DNA of 25,721 bases from NCBI GenBank assembly GCA_014799485.1, contig JAAVHY010000016.1:1-25721 (forward strand). The letters run 5' to 3'. Positions 16,338 through 24,619 of the stretch are shown piece after piece. Each line of letters begins with the position of its first letter. Position 1 is the first letter of the stretch. Both the position numbers and the translations under genes were made by a program. Source of the stretch: Clostridiales bacterium. Lineage in GTDB: Bacteria; Bacillota_A; Clostridia; Oscillospirales; Oscillospiraceae. The notes beneath the pieces were generated by a model. The model saw only the letters and a program-made list of their open reading frames with translations, was not told where the DNA came from and did not search any database.

Positions 16338-16405
16338 CCCCACGAACTGCGTTCGCGGGGGCCCCGCACCTCTGATTGCACGTCAATGCGGCACACCGCG
16401 TTGAC
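16338..16405. other. hairpin-rich spacer between tRNA-Gly fragments
   Basis: Two clear stems lie here: 16338-16347 with 16351-16360 (CCCC-CGAAC with GTTCG-GGGG around one mismatch) and 16382-16391 with 16396-16405 (10 bp with one G-T pair, loop CACA). A further GCGGGG/CCCCGC inverted repeat overlaps the first. No coding gene or known RNA is recognised. Confidence 0.55.
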
Positions 16406-16406
16406 A

Positions 16407-16426
16407 GGTGGAGGCAGCGAGTTCGA
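16407..16426 (+). repeat. inverted partial copy of tRNA-Gly (variable loop and T arm)
   Basis: This 20-base segment matches the sense sequence of tRNA-Gly bases 16494-16513 at 19 of 20 positions, but in opposite orientation to the intact gene. Confidence 0.65.
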
Positions 16427-16435
16427 TAAAAGAAT

Positions 16436-16463
16436 GCCCCGGTCGGCGTTGACCGACCAGGGC
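16436..16463 (-). terminator. terminator of the tRNA-Gly gene
   Basis: Stem GCCC-GGTCGG (16436-16446) with CCGACC-GGGC (16453-16463), one internal mismatch and a six-base loop. On the minus strand it is followed by ATTCTTTTAT. It lies 12 bases past the tRNA 3' end. Confidence 0.75.
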
Positions 16464-16475
16464 AAACAATTTGAA

Positions 16476-16551
16476 TGGAGCGAGTGACGAGGCTCGAACT
16501 CGCTACCTCCACCTTGGCAAGGTGGCGCTCTACCAGATGAGCTACACTCGC
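16476..16551 (-). tRNA. tRNA-Gly (anticodon GCC)
   Basis: The minus strand gives a complete 76-base cloverleaf. The acceptor stem is GCGAGTG/CACTCGC, and the D arm is GCTC...GAGC. The anticodon stem is CCACC/GGTGG with loop TTGCCAA (anticodon GCC). The T arm is GCGAG-TTCGAGC-CTCGT, with discriminator T and encoded CCA. A strong promoter and a terminator flank it. Confidence 0.97.
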
Positions 16552-16565
16552 AACGAACATAAGGT

Positions 16566-16594
16566 ATTGTAACAGGAGCCGATGAATTTGTCAA
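16566..16594 (-). promoter_or_regulatory. sigma-A promoter of tRNA-Gly
   Basis: On the minus strand, TTGACA (16589-16594), 17 bases, TACAAT (16566-16571). The tRNA 5' end is about 15 bases downstream of the -10. Confidence 0.9.
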
Positions 16595-16644
16595 GAGGGA
16601 ATCGGAAAATTTCTGTGCGATGCTGTCTTGAGATTTGGATAAGG

Positions 16645-16681
16645 AAAACTGCCGCCGGGCGTCGACCCGGCGGCAGTTTTT
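16645..16681 (-). terminator. terminator of the opp operon
   Basis: A perfect 15-bp stem (16645-16659 with 16666-16680) has a six-base loop. The A-rich/T-rich outer ends give T-runs in either direction. It begins at the stop codon of the last gene of the operon. Confidence 0.88.
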
Positions 16682-16961
16682 AAGCGAACAGGTAGAACAG
16701 CAGGACGATCAACCCCAGCCCCGCGATGAACGCCAGGGCAATCAGCAGACAAGCCTTCAGCGCGCCCAGGATGTACCACCGGCGCTCCTCGGGGGTCAAG
16801 TCCAACTGCTCATGCGGGCGGTCGCGCTCAGGCTCCGGCTGGGCCGGGGCCCCGGGACGGCGCCGCGCGGGCAGGCGGGGCAGGAAAAGGGGCTGACGCT
16901 GGATCCCGCTCATATCCGCAATGGTGTGGCCGTCGTCATCGTCGTAAACTTTCTTTGCCAT
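16680..16961 (-). CDS. small tail-anchored membrane protein at the end of the opp operon
   Basis: This 93-aa protein has an acidic N-terminus [19 protein letters not shown], a Pro/Arg-rich middle (residues ~20-55), a short charged stretch (LTPEERRWYI) and one hydrophobic helix of ~25 residues at the very C-terminus (GALKACLLIALAFIAGLGLIVLLFYLFA). With no N-terminal signal, the N-terminal part should face the cytoplasm. Its start codon shares one base with the oppF stop (TAATG), so translation is probably coupled. The role is unknown. Position suggests a link to the ATPases or permease of the peptide transporter. Confidence 0.82.
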   Translation of the reverse strand: MAKKVYDDDDGHTIADMSGIQRQPLFLPRLPARRRPGAPAQPEPERDRPHEQLDLTPEERRWYILGALKACLLIALAFIAGLGLIVLLFYLFA

Positions 16962-17980
16962 TACTTATCAAACAGGTGGCAGACCACATAGTGCCCCGGC
17001 TCCACCTCGATCTGGCGGGGGGCCTCCTCCTTGCACCGCTGGGTGCAGTGGGAGCAGCGGGTGTGGAATTTACAGCCGGAGGGGGGGTTCGACGGGGAAG
17101 GAATGGAGCCCTCCAGCACGATGCGGTTCATCTTCGCGGTGGGATCGGGAACGGGAATGGCGGAGAACAGGGCCTCGGTGTAGGGGTGCAGCGGATTGCG
17201 GAAGATGTCCTCGGTGGCGCCGTACTCCACCAGATTGCCCAGGTACATGACGCCCACCGTGTTGGAGATGTGCTCTACCACGGACAGGTCGTGGGAGATG
17301 AAGAGGTAGGTCAGGGAATATTTCTCCTGGAGTTCCTTCAGCAGATTGATGATCTGGGCCTGGATGGACACGTCCAGCGCGGAAACCGGCTCGTCACATA
17401 CCACGAACTCGGGATTCAGGGCCAGGGCACGGGCGATGCAGATACGCTGGCGCTGGCCGCCGGAGAATTCGTGGGGATAGCGGTCCTTGTGGAAGGGCTG
17501 AAGGCCGCAGTTGTCCATCACCTGGTCGATATAATCGTCAAACTCCGCCGCCGGGACCAGGTTGTGCTCCCGGACCGCCTCGCCGATGATCTCGCCGATG
17601 GGAAGACGGGGGGACAGGGAGGAGAACGGGTCCTGGAAAATGATCTGCATCTTGGTGCGCAGGGCGCGCATCTCCTTCGGGGACAGGTCGTAGACCTCCT
17701 GGCCGTTGAAGAGCACCTGGCCGCCGGTCTTCGGGCCGGACAGGCGTAGGATGGTGCGCCCGGTGGTGGTCTTGCCGCAGCCGGACTCGCCCACCAGGCC
17801 CATGGTGGTGCCCCGCTTCAGGTTGAAGGTGACGCCGTCCACCGCCTTGGTATAGCCCATGACCCGGGACATCATGCCGCCCTTGATGGGGAAATACTTC
17901 TTCAGCGCGTTGACCATCAGGATATACTGGGGATCGTAGGTGACGGGCTCAAAGTCATTGGTAATGTGCAGATCGCTCAT
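16961..17980 (-). CDS. oppF: oligopeptide ABC transporter ATP-binding protein (OppF type)
   Basis: This 339-aa ATPase powers peptide import with OppD and binds the cytoplasmic face of OppB/OppC. Walker A is GESGCGKTT (~84-92), Q-loop FQDPFSS, signature FSGGQRQR, Walker [12 protein letters not shown] and switch FISHDLS. The C-terminal oligopeptide/dipeptide domain ([16 protein letters not shown]...[14 protein letters not shown]) has the cysteine cluster seen in this family, which in some homologues binds an iron-sulfur cluster. Its ATG overlaps the oppD stop by four bases (ATGA), so translation is coupled. The OppF call rests on order and motifs; substrate range (di- or oligopeptide) is not determined. 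Confidence 0.93.
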   Translation of the reverse strand: MSDLHITNDFEPVTYDPQYILMVNALKKYFPIKGGMMSRVMGYTKAVDGVTFNLKRGTTMGLVGESGCGKTTTGRTILRLSGPKTGGQVLFNGQEVYDLSPKEMRALRTKMQIIFQDPFSSLSPRLPIGEIIGEAVREHNLVPAAEFDDYIDQVMDNCGLQPFHKDRYPHEFSGGQRQRICIARALALNPEFVVCDEPVSALDVSIQAQIINLLKELQEKYSLTYLFISHDLSVVEHISNTVGVMYLGNLVEYGATEDIFRNPLHPYTEALFSAIPVPDPTAKMNRIVLEGSIPSPSNPPSGCKFHTRCSHCTQRCKEEAPRQIEVEPGHYVVCHLFDK

Positions 17981-19134
17981 TTCTCGTCCCCTCCCTTCTT
18001 GTCCTCGTAGTAGCGGTAGCAGCTGACTTTATGGGTGGGGGAAAGGCTCACTTCATGGGGGTACTCCCCGCCGCACCCCTCGCACTGCATTTCGCAGCGG
18101 TCTTTAAAGTAGCAGTAGTCGGGCATATTGATGGGGTTGGGCACCTTGCCGGGGATGGAGTAGAGCTTATCCACCTTCTTGCCAACCACGGGCTTGGAGG
18201 CCATCAGGCCGATGGTGTAGGGGTGGGCGGGGTGGGCGAAGATCTCCTCCGCGGTCCCCTTCTCCACGATGCGGCCGGCGTACATGACCACCACATAGTC
18301 CGCCATCTCCGCGATCACGCCCAGGTCGTGGGTGATGAACATGATGGAGGAGTTGATCCGATCCTTCAGCTGGCGCAGCAGGTCCAGGATCTGGGCCTGG
18401 ATGGTCACGTCCAGGGCGGTGGTGGGCTCATCGGCGATGATGATGCGGGGATTGCAGGCCAGGGCCATGGCGATCATGACGCGCTGGCGCATACCGCCGG
18501 ACAGCTCGTGGGGGTACATATGGTAGACGCCCTCCGAATTGGCAATGCCCACCATCTCCAGCAGCTCGATGGTGCGGGCCTTGACGTCCTCGGCGCTCTT
18601 GCCCTCGCCGTCGTGGAGCTCGATGACCTCGTTGATCTGGTCGCCGATGCGGAACACCGGGTTCAGGGCGGTCATAGGCTCCTGGAAGATCATGGAGATA
18701 TAATTGCCCCGCAGCTCCTGCATTTTTTCGTTGGGCACCTTGGTCACGTCGTAGGCCTTGTCGCCCAGGTTCAGGCGGATCTCACCCTCCACCACCTGGC
18801 CCTGGGGCCGCTGGAGCAGCTGCATCAGGGACAGGCTGGTGACGGATTTGCCGCAGCCGGACTCGCCCACCACGCCCACGGTCTTGCCGGTGGGGACCTC
18901 AAAGGTCACGCCGTCCACGGAGCGGACGGTGCCCGCGTCCGTGAAGAAGTAGGTGTGCAGGTTATCAAATTCCACCGCGTTGTTGGGGTCGCGCATGGTG
19001 GTCAGATACTCGCTCTCAGGGACGTTCTTGCGCTTGCGCTGCTTCTCCATTTGGTTGGTGATGCGGCGGTTTTCTTTGGAAATGCGCCGGGCTTCCTTGC
19101 CGGAAAGGTAGCCATCCTGGTTTTTCTTAGCCAT
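17977..19134 (-). CDS. oppD: oligopeptide ABC transporter ATP-binding protein (OppD type)
   Basis: This is the 385-aa partner ATPase of OppF. A basic, helical N-terminal extension of ~50 residues ([23 protein letters not shown]) precedes the ATPase domain and is longer than usual. Walker A is GESGCGKSV (~95), Q-loop [10 protein letters not shown], signature LSGGMRQR, Walker [12 protein letters not shown] and switch FITHDLG. The C-terminal family domain has [12 protein letters not shown] and cysteines [14 protein letters not shown]. It starts 16 bases after the oppC stop with AAAGGGGGAAG as ribosome binding site. It overlaps oppF by four bases. Confidence 0.93.
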   Translation of the reverse strand: MAKKNQDGYLSGKEARRISKENRRITNQMEKQRKRKNVPESEYLTTMRDPNNAVEFDNLHTYFFTDAGTVRSVDGVTFEVPTGKTVGVVGESGCGKSVTSLSLMQLLQRPQGQVVEGEIRLNLGDKAYDVTKVPNEKMQELRGNYISMIFQEPMTALNPVFRIGDQINEVIELHDGEGKSAEDVKARTIELLEMVGIANSEGVYHMYPHELSGGMRQRVMIAMALACNPRIIIADEPTTALDVTIQAQILDLLRQLKDRINSSIMFITHDLGVIAEMADYVVVMYAGRIVEKGTAEEIFAHPAHPYTIGLMASKPVVGKKVDKLYSIPGKVPNPINMPDYCYFKDRCEMQCEGCGGEYPHEVSLSPTHKVSCYRYYEDKKGGDEK

Positions 19135-19150
19135 CGTTCTTCCCCCTTTC

Positions 19151-20710
19151 TCAGCGCTTCATCTTCGGGTCAAAGGCGTCCCGCAGGCCGTCGCCCACGA
19201 AGTTGAAGCCCAGAACCGTGATGAGCAGGCAGATACCGGCGGGTATCCAGATGAACCAGTAGTTGGACATGACAAACGAATTGTTCACGTCGCTGATGAT
19301 GTTGCCCCAGGAGGCAAAGGGGAACTTGACACCCAGGCCCAGGAAGGACAGGGTGGCCTCTGTCAGAATGACCGAGCCCAGACCCATGGTGCTGGTGACG
19401 ATAAGCTGGGGCATGACATTGGGCACCAGGTGGCGGAAGATCCGCCGGGATACCCGGATGCCGGTGGCCTCTGTGGCGGTCATAAACTCCTGCTCACGCA
19501 GGGAGAGGATCTGGCCGCGAACCAGACGGGCCACGCCAGGCCAGCCCAGGAAGCCCAGCAGCAGCATCAGATAGAGCATCCGGATCTGCGGGTCTACCTT
19601 CATATTGTCCATTGCCGCGCCCAGGATGATCATCAAAGGCGTGGACGGGATGCAGTAGAACACGTCCACGATACGCATGATCAAGTTATCCACCCAGCCG
19701 CCGAAGTAGCCGGAGATGCCGCCCATGATCACGCCCAGCACCGTCTCGATGATGACCACGATGAAGCCGATGACCAGGGAGACCCGGCCGCCGTACATCA
19801 GGCGGGTGAGCACGTCCATGCCGGACTTGTCAACGCCCAGGGGGTGCGCCATAGAGGGGGCGGCATAGCTGTCATAAACATAGGTGCTGGTTTCCTGCTC
19901 CACCGACCACACGTTCGCGGTAGCGTCATAACGGATGCGGTACTCGTGATTTCCGTCCTCTGTGCCGTCATTGTAGAAGAAATCATCCTGGTCGGCATCC
20001 AGCGCCTCTTCCAGCGCCTCCTTAAAGTCGCGGGTGATGTCCACGCCGGGGACCTTGGACTGCACGACAAAGCGGCTGATATAGCCCATTTCCTCCCCGT
20101 TCAGGAGGATGTTGTGATCTTCGTCCAGGGTGTAGGAGGCTCCGTCGGCCGTAAAGCCGCGCTCGCCGGCCACCATGGCCTTCAAAGCGGCGTATTTTAC
20201 CGCGAAGGACAGCTCGGGCAGCCCGTCAGAGGTGTTGACGATGTCCTTGTATGCCATGGCCACCAGGGTATTGCCGGTATAGATGGAGTAGAACTCCTGC
20301 CCCTCGTCTACCAGCGTGTAGTCAATATCCTTGTAATTGAACTCGGTCTGGCCGCTGTTCTTGGCCAGGACGAACTTGGCCTGGGGCATGGAGCCGAATT
20401 CCTGGCCGTCGGCGGCCTGATAGCGCATGGAGTCGTTGCGGGTGACGCCCACGTATTCCTTCCACATGCTGGAGTAAACGCTGAACTGCTGGTCCTGCCC
20501 GTAGGGGTTGATCCATCCGCCCACGAAGGAGAACAGGAACATGACGATCAGCATCACCAAGCCCACAATGGCCAGACGGTTGCGGAAGAAGCGCTGGGCC
20601 ACCAGACGGCCGGGGGAGAGGACCTTGACCCGGCGGTCGTCATTGAGGGAGTATTCTTCCTGAGGCGCGGCAGAGGAGGGGTTCACATTGTTTTTCTTCT
20701 CTTCACTCAT
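19151..20710 (-). CDS. oppC: oligopeptide ABC transporter permease (OppC type) with large extracytoplasmic insertion
   Basis: This 519-aa permease is far longer than the usual ~300. A cytoplasmic N-terminus carries the family segment SPGRLVAQRFFRNRLAIVGL and TM1 at ~46-65. Residues ~71-287 form an additional, mostly hydrophilic, acidic and Tyr-rich domain. The standard OppC core then resumes with MAHPLGVDKSGMDVLTRLMYGGRVSL (~288 on), followed by about five more membrane helices. It has the ATPase-coupling EAA loop (EATGIRVSRRIFRHLVPN) and the C-terminal signature SFLGLGVKFPFASWG. The insertion sits between TM1 and TM2, so it should lie outside the cell facing the substrate-binding protein. 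The ATG follows GAGAGGAGG; the oppB stop is 15 bases upstream. Confidence 0.93.
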   Translation of the reverse strand: MSEEKKNNVNPSSAAPQEEYSLNDDRRVKVLSPGRLVAQRFFRNRLAIVGLVMLIVMFLFSFVGGWINPYGQDQQFSVYSSMWKEYVGVTRNDSMRYQAADGQEFGSMPQAKFVLAKNSGQTEFNYKDIDYTLVDEGQEFYSIYTGNTLVAMAYKDIVNTSDGLPELSFAVKYAALKAMVAGERGFTADGASYTLDEDHNILLNGEEMGYISRFVVQSKVPGVDITRDFKEALEEALDADQDDFFYNDGTEDGNHEYRIRYDATANVWSVEQETSTYVYDSYAAPSMAHPLGVDKSGMDVLTRLMYGGRVSLVIGFIVVIIETVLGVIMGGISGYFGGWVDNLIMRIVDVFYCIPSTPLMIILGAAMDNMKVDPQIRMLYLMLLLGFLGWPGVARLVRGQILSLREQEFMTATEATGIRVSRRIFRHLVPNVMPQLIVTSTMGLGSVILTEATLSFLGLGVKFPFASWGNIISDVNNSFVMSNYWFIWIPAGICLLITVLGFNFVGDGLRDAFDPKMKR

Positions 20711-20725
20711 TGCTCATGCCTCCTC

Positions 20726-21712
20726 TCAACCAAGACGGACCCGCGGATCGACCACGGCGTACAGGATGTCTGCGATCAGGTTCCCGGCCAAGGTGAGGAT
20801 GGCCAGGAAGGTCAGATAGAACATGGTAAAGGGGATGTCGCCCGCCAGCATGGCCTGGTAGCTTGTGAAGCCGATGCCGGGGATGGAGAACAAAGTCTCG
20901 GTGATCAGGGCGCCGGAGAACAGGCTGGGCAGGGAGCCGCCCACCATGGTCACCAGGGGGATCAGGGTGTTGCGGAAGGCGTGGTGATAGACGACCTTCT
21001 TCTCCGAAAGACCCTTGGCCCGGGCGGTGCGGATGTAGTCGGCGTTCATGACCTCCAGCATATTGGTGCGGGTATAGCGCATCAGGCCGCCGATGGAGAT
21101 GATGACCAGGGTGACCATGGGCAGCACCAGATGCATCGCCATGTCCCCGATCTGCCCAATGGAGCTCAGCTGCATAAAGTTGCGCCCCACCAGGCCATGG
21201 GTATCAAACCATCCGAGCCTCACCGCGAAGATCAGCTTCAGCACCGCAGCAAAGAAGAACGTGGGCAGGGAGATGCCCGCCAGGGCGGCGGCGGAGATGC
21301 CGTAGTCCAGCCGGGAATACTGCTTGGTGGCCGCGATAATGCCCAGGGGGACGGCGATAATCAGTTCCAGCACCAGCTGGATCACGCCCATGACGAAGGA
21401 CACGCCGATGACGTCCTTGAACTTCTCGATCACGGGGACGGTATACTTCCAGCTGTCGCCGAAGTTCCCGGTAAAGAACTGCCCGAGCCAGGTAGTCCAG
21501 CCGATCAGGAAGGGCTTGTCAAGGCCGTAGGCCGCATTCAGCTGGGCCAGCCATTCGTCATAGGACTTGGCGCCCGGGGCGGCAGAGAGCTGGATGGCCA
21601 TGGTCTCCACATAGGAGCCGGGCATGAACCGGACCAGCATATAAATAACCAGAGTGACAAAAATCAAAATTACAATGGAAATAAGGACACGTTTTATAAT
21701 ATAATTGCGCAA
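20726..21712 (-). CDS. oppB: oligopeptide ABC transporter permease (OppB type), TTG start
   Basis: This 328-aa integral membrane protein starts MRNYIIKRVLISIVILIFVTLVIYMLVRFMPG, the standard OppB/DppB TM1. About six membrane helices follow. The EAA loop is MNADYIRTARAKGLSEKKVVYHHAFRN and the C-terminus is IADILYAVVDPRVRLG. Together with OppC it forms the translocation pore. The start is read as TTG at 21712 because AGGAGGGAG lies about 6 bases upstream and the family begins exactly there; no ATG fits. A stable hairpin separates it from oppA, which may lower permease levels relative to the binding protein. Confidence 0.94.
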   Translation of the reverse strand: MRNYIIKRVLISIVILIFVTLVIYMLVRFMPGSYVETMAIQLSAAPGAKSYDEWLAQLNAAYGLDKPFLIGWTTWLGQFFTGNFGDSWKYTVPVIEKFKDVIGVSFVMGVIQLVLELIIAVPLGIIAATKQYSRLDYGISAAALAGISLPTFFFAAVLKLIFAVRLGWFDTHGLVGRNFMQLSSIGQIGDMAMHLVLPMVTLVIISIGGLMRYTRTNMLEVMNADYIRTARAKGLSEKKVVYHHAFRNTLIPLVTMVGGSLPSLFSGALITETLFSIPGIGFTSYQAMLAGDIPFTMFYLTFLAILTLAGNLIADILYAVVDPRVRLG

Positions 21713-21827
21713 TTTGCTCCCTCCTGTCTGTGTCTTCCGGCATGGGGCAGAAACATTCCCGCCGAACACCAAGCGGCCTCCCCTCCTTTGGGGACGCCTC
21801 TTGCTATCCGGCCAGAATATAGGGGCC

Positions 21828-21856
21828 CCCTCCGCCCCCCAATGGGGGACGGAGGG
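21828..21856 (-). promoter_or_regulatory. stable stem-loop between oppA and oppB
   Basis: CCCTCCG-CCCCC (21828-21840, with one unpaired base) pairs with GGGGG-CGGAGGG (21844-21856) around AAT. No T-run follows on the minus strand. It may be a processing or stabilising element that keeps oppA mRNA in excess, as is known for binding-protein genes of other transporters. Confidence 0.6.
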
Positions 21857-21899
21857 AGTGATTCCCTTTGTTGGTTCGAAGAATGGACTGCGAAGGTTT

Positions 21900-24215
21900 T
21901 TACTTCACGGCCACGGTCTCGATCTCAGCGCCCCAGCCCCAGAACGGGGTCATGTCGCTGGGCAGGGAGTCCACGACCACGCGCTCGGAGGAGACCAGCA
22001 CGCACTCGGAACGCTGATAGACGGGGATCTCCACGGCGTAGTCCATGACGATCTCCATGGCGGACTGATACAGGGCCTTGCGGTACTCCTGATCGGTGGA
22101 GGCGCGGGCGGTCATGATGATCTCGTCCAGCTCGTCATCCGCGATCTGGTAGTAGTTGGTGGAACCCTGGGAGTGGTACAGCTGGAACATATCGGGATCG
22201 CTGGAGGCCTGCCAGGCGGCGCACCACATCTCGGCCACGCCGGTCTGATAGCTCTGGTACAGGTCGCTGGAGTTGGCCAGGTCGTTGACGATCAGGTTCA
22301 TGCCGATGGTGTTCAGCGCGTCGGACGCGTTCTTCAGCAGCAGGAAGGAGGGGTGGTCGCCGCTGCCGTTGGCGCCGATGTTCACGGTGTACTCAAGCTG
22401 GGCGCCCTCGGGAGCGGCGGTGATCTTGCCGTCCGTGAAGGTGTAGCCGGCGAACTCCAGGTAGCCGGCAGCGGCTTCCAGAGCGGCGGCGTACTTATCC
22501 TGGGTGCTCATGCCCGCGGTGTAGATGTCGTTGCCGTTCACGTCCACGGAGTAAGCAACCTTGTAGCCGTCGTCAGAGGTCTGGGGGGCGGCCCAGGAGG
22601 TGTTGGAGATGGGGTAGTTGATGATGGAAGCGGTGGTGCCGTAGTAGGAGTCGATGTTCTCGTCACGGTACACGGCGATCACGGTGGCCAGGGCCTTGCG
22701 CAGGGCCTTGGACTGGTCGGAGTAAGGATCGTTGCCGACCTTGACGTTGTTGGGGTTGACGCCGATATAACCATAGCCGCGGTAGTCAATCAGCTTGGTG
22801 GTCAGCACGGGGCCGTCAAAGTTCTCCCAGTCTTCCTTGCCGAAGCCGTTCTCAACAGCGATCTGCTGAGCGACGTCGGTGGAGTAGCTGGGATCGGCGA
22901 TGTCCAGAGTGCCGGCCACGATGCCGGGAACCTTGGAATCCTCGCTGGACTCCAGGAAGTGCAGCTCCTTGACGGCGGGCTCGCCCTTATAGTAGTTGGG
23001 GTTGGCTTCCATGTAGACCACGCCGTTGGAGTACTCTTTGAAGATATAGGGGCCGGCGCCCAGAGGAGTGGAGGTCTTGGCGCGGACGATGGACAGGTCG
23101 CCCTTGGGGAAGCCGAACTTGTGGGCGTCGTAGTCATACTGGCTCTCGTCGCCGTACCAGTGCAGGGGAGCGATCTCCAGGCTCATCTGGTAGATGGCGG
23201 TGGCGTCCAGCTGGGTGGTGACCACGCGCATGGAGTAGTCGCCGGTCTTGACGATGCCGGAGATATAGTCGGCGGAGTCGCCGGTGGCCACACCGACGGT
23301 GTACTTCTCGTCCAGCATCTGGAACAGGGTCTTCTCAGCGGTCTCCACGTCGGAGGCCTCGACATAGTCGCCGTCGAAGTTGGCCAGAATAGCGTCGAAG
23401 AAGTCAGCGGCGGTGGCGCCCTCTTCCAGCTCGTAGCCCCACAGGGCGGCGGAGTCCCAAACCTCGCTCACGCCGTAAGTGGCGCCGTAGTTGGCGATGA
23501 CGTAATCGACGATGGTCTGGGCCCAGTCGGCGCCGGCCTGGGGCAGGCCGTTCTCCCAGAAGTCCTTCTGAGTGGCCTCATCCCAGTTGGTGAAGTCGGT
23601 GTTGTCGGGGCCGGCCGCGAGCAGCAGGTTGTACAGCATATCCATGCCGGAGCGGTAGGCGTCCAGGCCCTCGATGGGCAGGGAGTACAGAGTATGGTTG
23701 CCGTCGTAGGTGGGATCCAGGACAACGTACATACCGAAGATGACGTCGTCGATGGTGGCGCCCACGCCGTCGGTGAACTTGATGTCGTCGCGGATGGTGA
23801 TGTCATAAGCCACATAGCCATCGGGGTAGCCATCGGGGTTCTCGGTGACGACCACGTTGGCGGGGCCGGTGTAGGTGTAGTCAGTGCCGTTGTAGGGGCG
23901 GGTCTCGCCGTCAATGGCGTTGTTCACCGGGTTGGCCACACGGTCGCTCATCAGGGTGTACAGGGTGAACATCTCCACCACGCTGCCGTCGTTGGCAGAC
24001 AGGTAGAAGAAGGGAGAGAAGCGCCCTTCAATGCCCTGCTCCACAGAGGTCACCAGGATGTTGTTGGTAGGCTGATCGGGCTGATCAGCGGGCTGGGAGT
24101 TGCTGCTCTCGGGAGCGTCGGAGTTGTCGGCGGCGGGCTTGGAGCAGCCGGTAAACAGACCGATGCACATCACGAGCGCAAGCAGCAAAGCCAGCAGTTT
24201 CTTTGCGTTTTTCAT
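21900..24215 (-). CDS. oppA: oligopeptide ABC transporter substrate-binding lipoprotein (family 5)
   Basis: This 771-aa protein has a lipoprotein signal ([24 protein letters not shown]; lipobox cysteine at 24), then a Ser/Asp/Pro-rich linker (~26-50). The remainder is a family 5 extracellular solute-binding fold ([66 protein letters not shown]). It delivers peptides to OppB/OppC from the outer face of the membrane. At 771 aa it is well above the ~530-600 typical of the family; extra sequence lies around residues 165-310. An AGGAGG site lies 11 bases upstream of the ATG, and the promoter is about 170 bases upstream behind a structured leader. It is the first gene of the operon. Confidence 0.93.
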   Translation of the reverse strand: MKNAKKLLALLLALVMCIGLFTGCSKPAADNSDAPESSNSQPADQPDQPTNNILVTSVEQGIEGRFSPFFYLSANDGSVVEMFTLYTLMSDRVANPVNNAIDGETRPYNGTDYTYTGPANVVVTENPDGYPDGYVAYDITIRDDIKFTDGVGATIDDVIFGMYVVLDPTYDGNHTLYSLPIEGLDAYRSGMDMLYNLLLAAGPDNTDFTNWDEATQKDFWENGLPQAGADWAQTIVDYVIANYGATYGVSEVWDSAALWGYELEEGATAADFFDAILANFDGDYVEASDVETAEKTLFQMLDEKYTVGVATGDSADYISGIVKTGDYSMRVVTTQLDATAIYQMSLEIAPLHWYGDESQYDYDAHKFGFPKGDLSIVRAKTSTPLGAGPYIFKEYSNGVVYMEANPNYYKGEPAVKELHFLESSEDSKVPGIVAGTLDIADPSYSTDVAQQIAVENGFGKEDWENFDGPVLTTKLIDYRGYGYIGVNPNNVKVGNDPYSDQSKALRKALATVIAVYRDENIDSYYGTTASIINYPISNTSWAAPQTSDDGYKVAYSVDVNGNDIYTAGMSTQDKYAAALEAAAGYLEFAGYTFTDGKITAAPEGAQLEYTVNIGANGSGDHPSFLLLKNASDALNTIGMNLIVNDLANSSDLYQSYQTGVAEMWCAAWQASSDPDMFQLYHSQGSTNYYQIADDELDEIIMTARASTDQEYRKALYQSAMEIVMDYAVEIPVYQRSECVLVSSERVVVDSLPSDMTPFWGWGAEIETVAVK

Positions 24216-24247
24216 GATTTTGCTATCCTCCTAATAATATATTGGAA

Positions 24248-24325
24248 CAAACAGGTTTCCCTGTGTTCACCAAAGTGACGGGTTTCCCCCCGCGCGGGGG
24301 GAAACCATCGGGCCAAGGCCCGATG
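24248..24325 (-). promoter_or_regulatory. structured 5' leader of oppA: three consecutive hairpins
   Basis: In minus-strand order these are a 9-bp perfect stem (24306-24314 with 24317-24325), an uninterrupted 26-base palindrome (24281-24306, arms GGTTTCCCCCC and GGGGGGAAACC around GCGC), and a third stem with ACAGG/CCTGT (24251-24255 with 24260-24264) extended by GAAC/GTTC. None ends in a T-run. They occupy about half of the ~160-base leader. Function is unknown. Confidence 0.6.
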
Positions 24326-24382
24326 ACGGATATTCATGCCCATCCTGCAAAAAAGCAAAGAAGAGGCGAAAATATATTTTGG

Positions 24383-24412
24383 ATTATACACCACCTTTAA
24401 TGCTTTAGTCAA
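24383..24412 (-). promoter_or_regulatory. sigma-A promoter of the opp operon
   Basis: On the minus strand, TTGACT (24407-24412), 18 bases, TATAAT (24383-24388). Transcription should start near 24376. The surrounding 404-base gene-free gap (24216-24619) holds this promoter, the leader hairpins, small repeats at 24484-24548 and the terminator at 24563. Confidence 0.9.
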
Positions 24413-24483
24413 GTGCTGTGAAGGGCTGGCGGCGGAATTCATGCTCTTTTGTCCATACAGAATGAAAAGACCCCGCCCAAGCA

Positions 24484-24548
24484 GGCGAAATTTCGCCGAT
24501 TTGCTCATTTGGTGCGTCCGCTGTAACCATGCGTCCGCCCAATGAGCA
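24484..24548. repeat. cluster of short palindromes and direct repeats in the opp upstream region
   Basis: GGCGAAATTTCGCC (24484-24497) is a perfect 14-base palindrome. TGCTCATT (24502-24509) and AATGAGCA (24541-24548) form an inverted repeat. Between them TGCGTCCGC occurs twice (24513 and 24530). The cluster lies 70-140 bases upstream of the opp promoter -35. It could be an operator region or part of an interspersed element. Confidence 0.5.
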
Positions 24549-24562
24549 GGGAGAAACGGGAA

Positions 24563-24595
24563 AAACTCCCCAGGTTTCATGAACCTGGGGAGTTT
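24563..24595 (-). terminator. terminator of the M32 carboxypeptidase gene
   Basis: A perfect 14-bp stem (24563-24576 with 24582-24595) has loop TCATG. On the minus strand it runs into TTTTTCCC. It starts 25 bases past the stop codon. Confidence 0.9.
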
Positions 24596-24619
24596 CGGGT
24601 ATCAGGATGGGTGCTGTCC

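Noticed and set aside
16213..16594. Minus-strand open frames of ~115 codons over the tRNA region
   Set aside because: They read through a tRNA gene, its promoter and two terminators.
19430..22048. Long plus-strand open frame opposite oppC/oppB
   Set aside because: The translation is His/Gln/Asp-rich without domains and spans two well-supported permease genes; it is an antisense shadow of GC-rich codons.
21705..24278. Very long open frame on the plus strand (over 850 codons) opposite oppA
   Set aside because: It mirrors the biased codon use of oppA on the other strand, gives a low-complexity Gly/Val/His/Asp-rich translation and has no family motif. oppA has a signal peptide, promoter and ribosome site.
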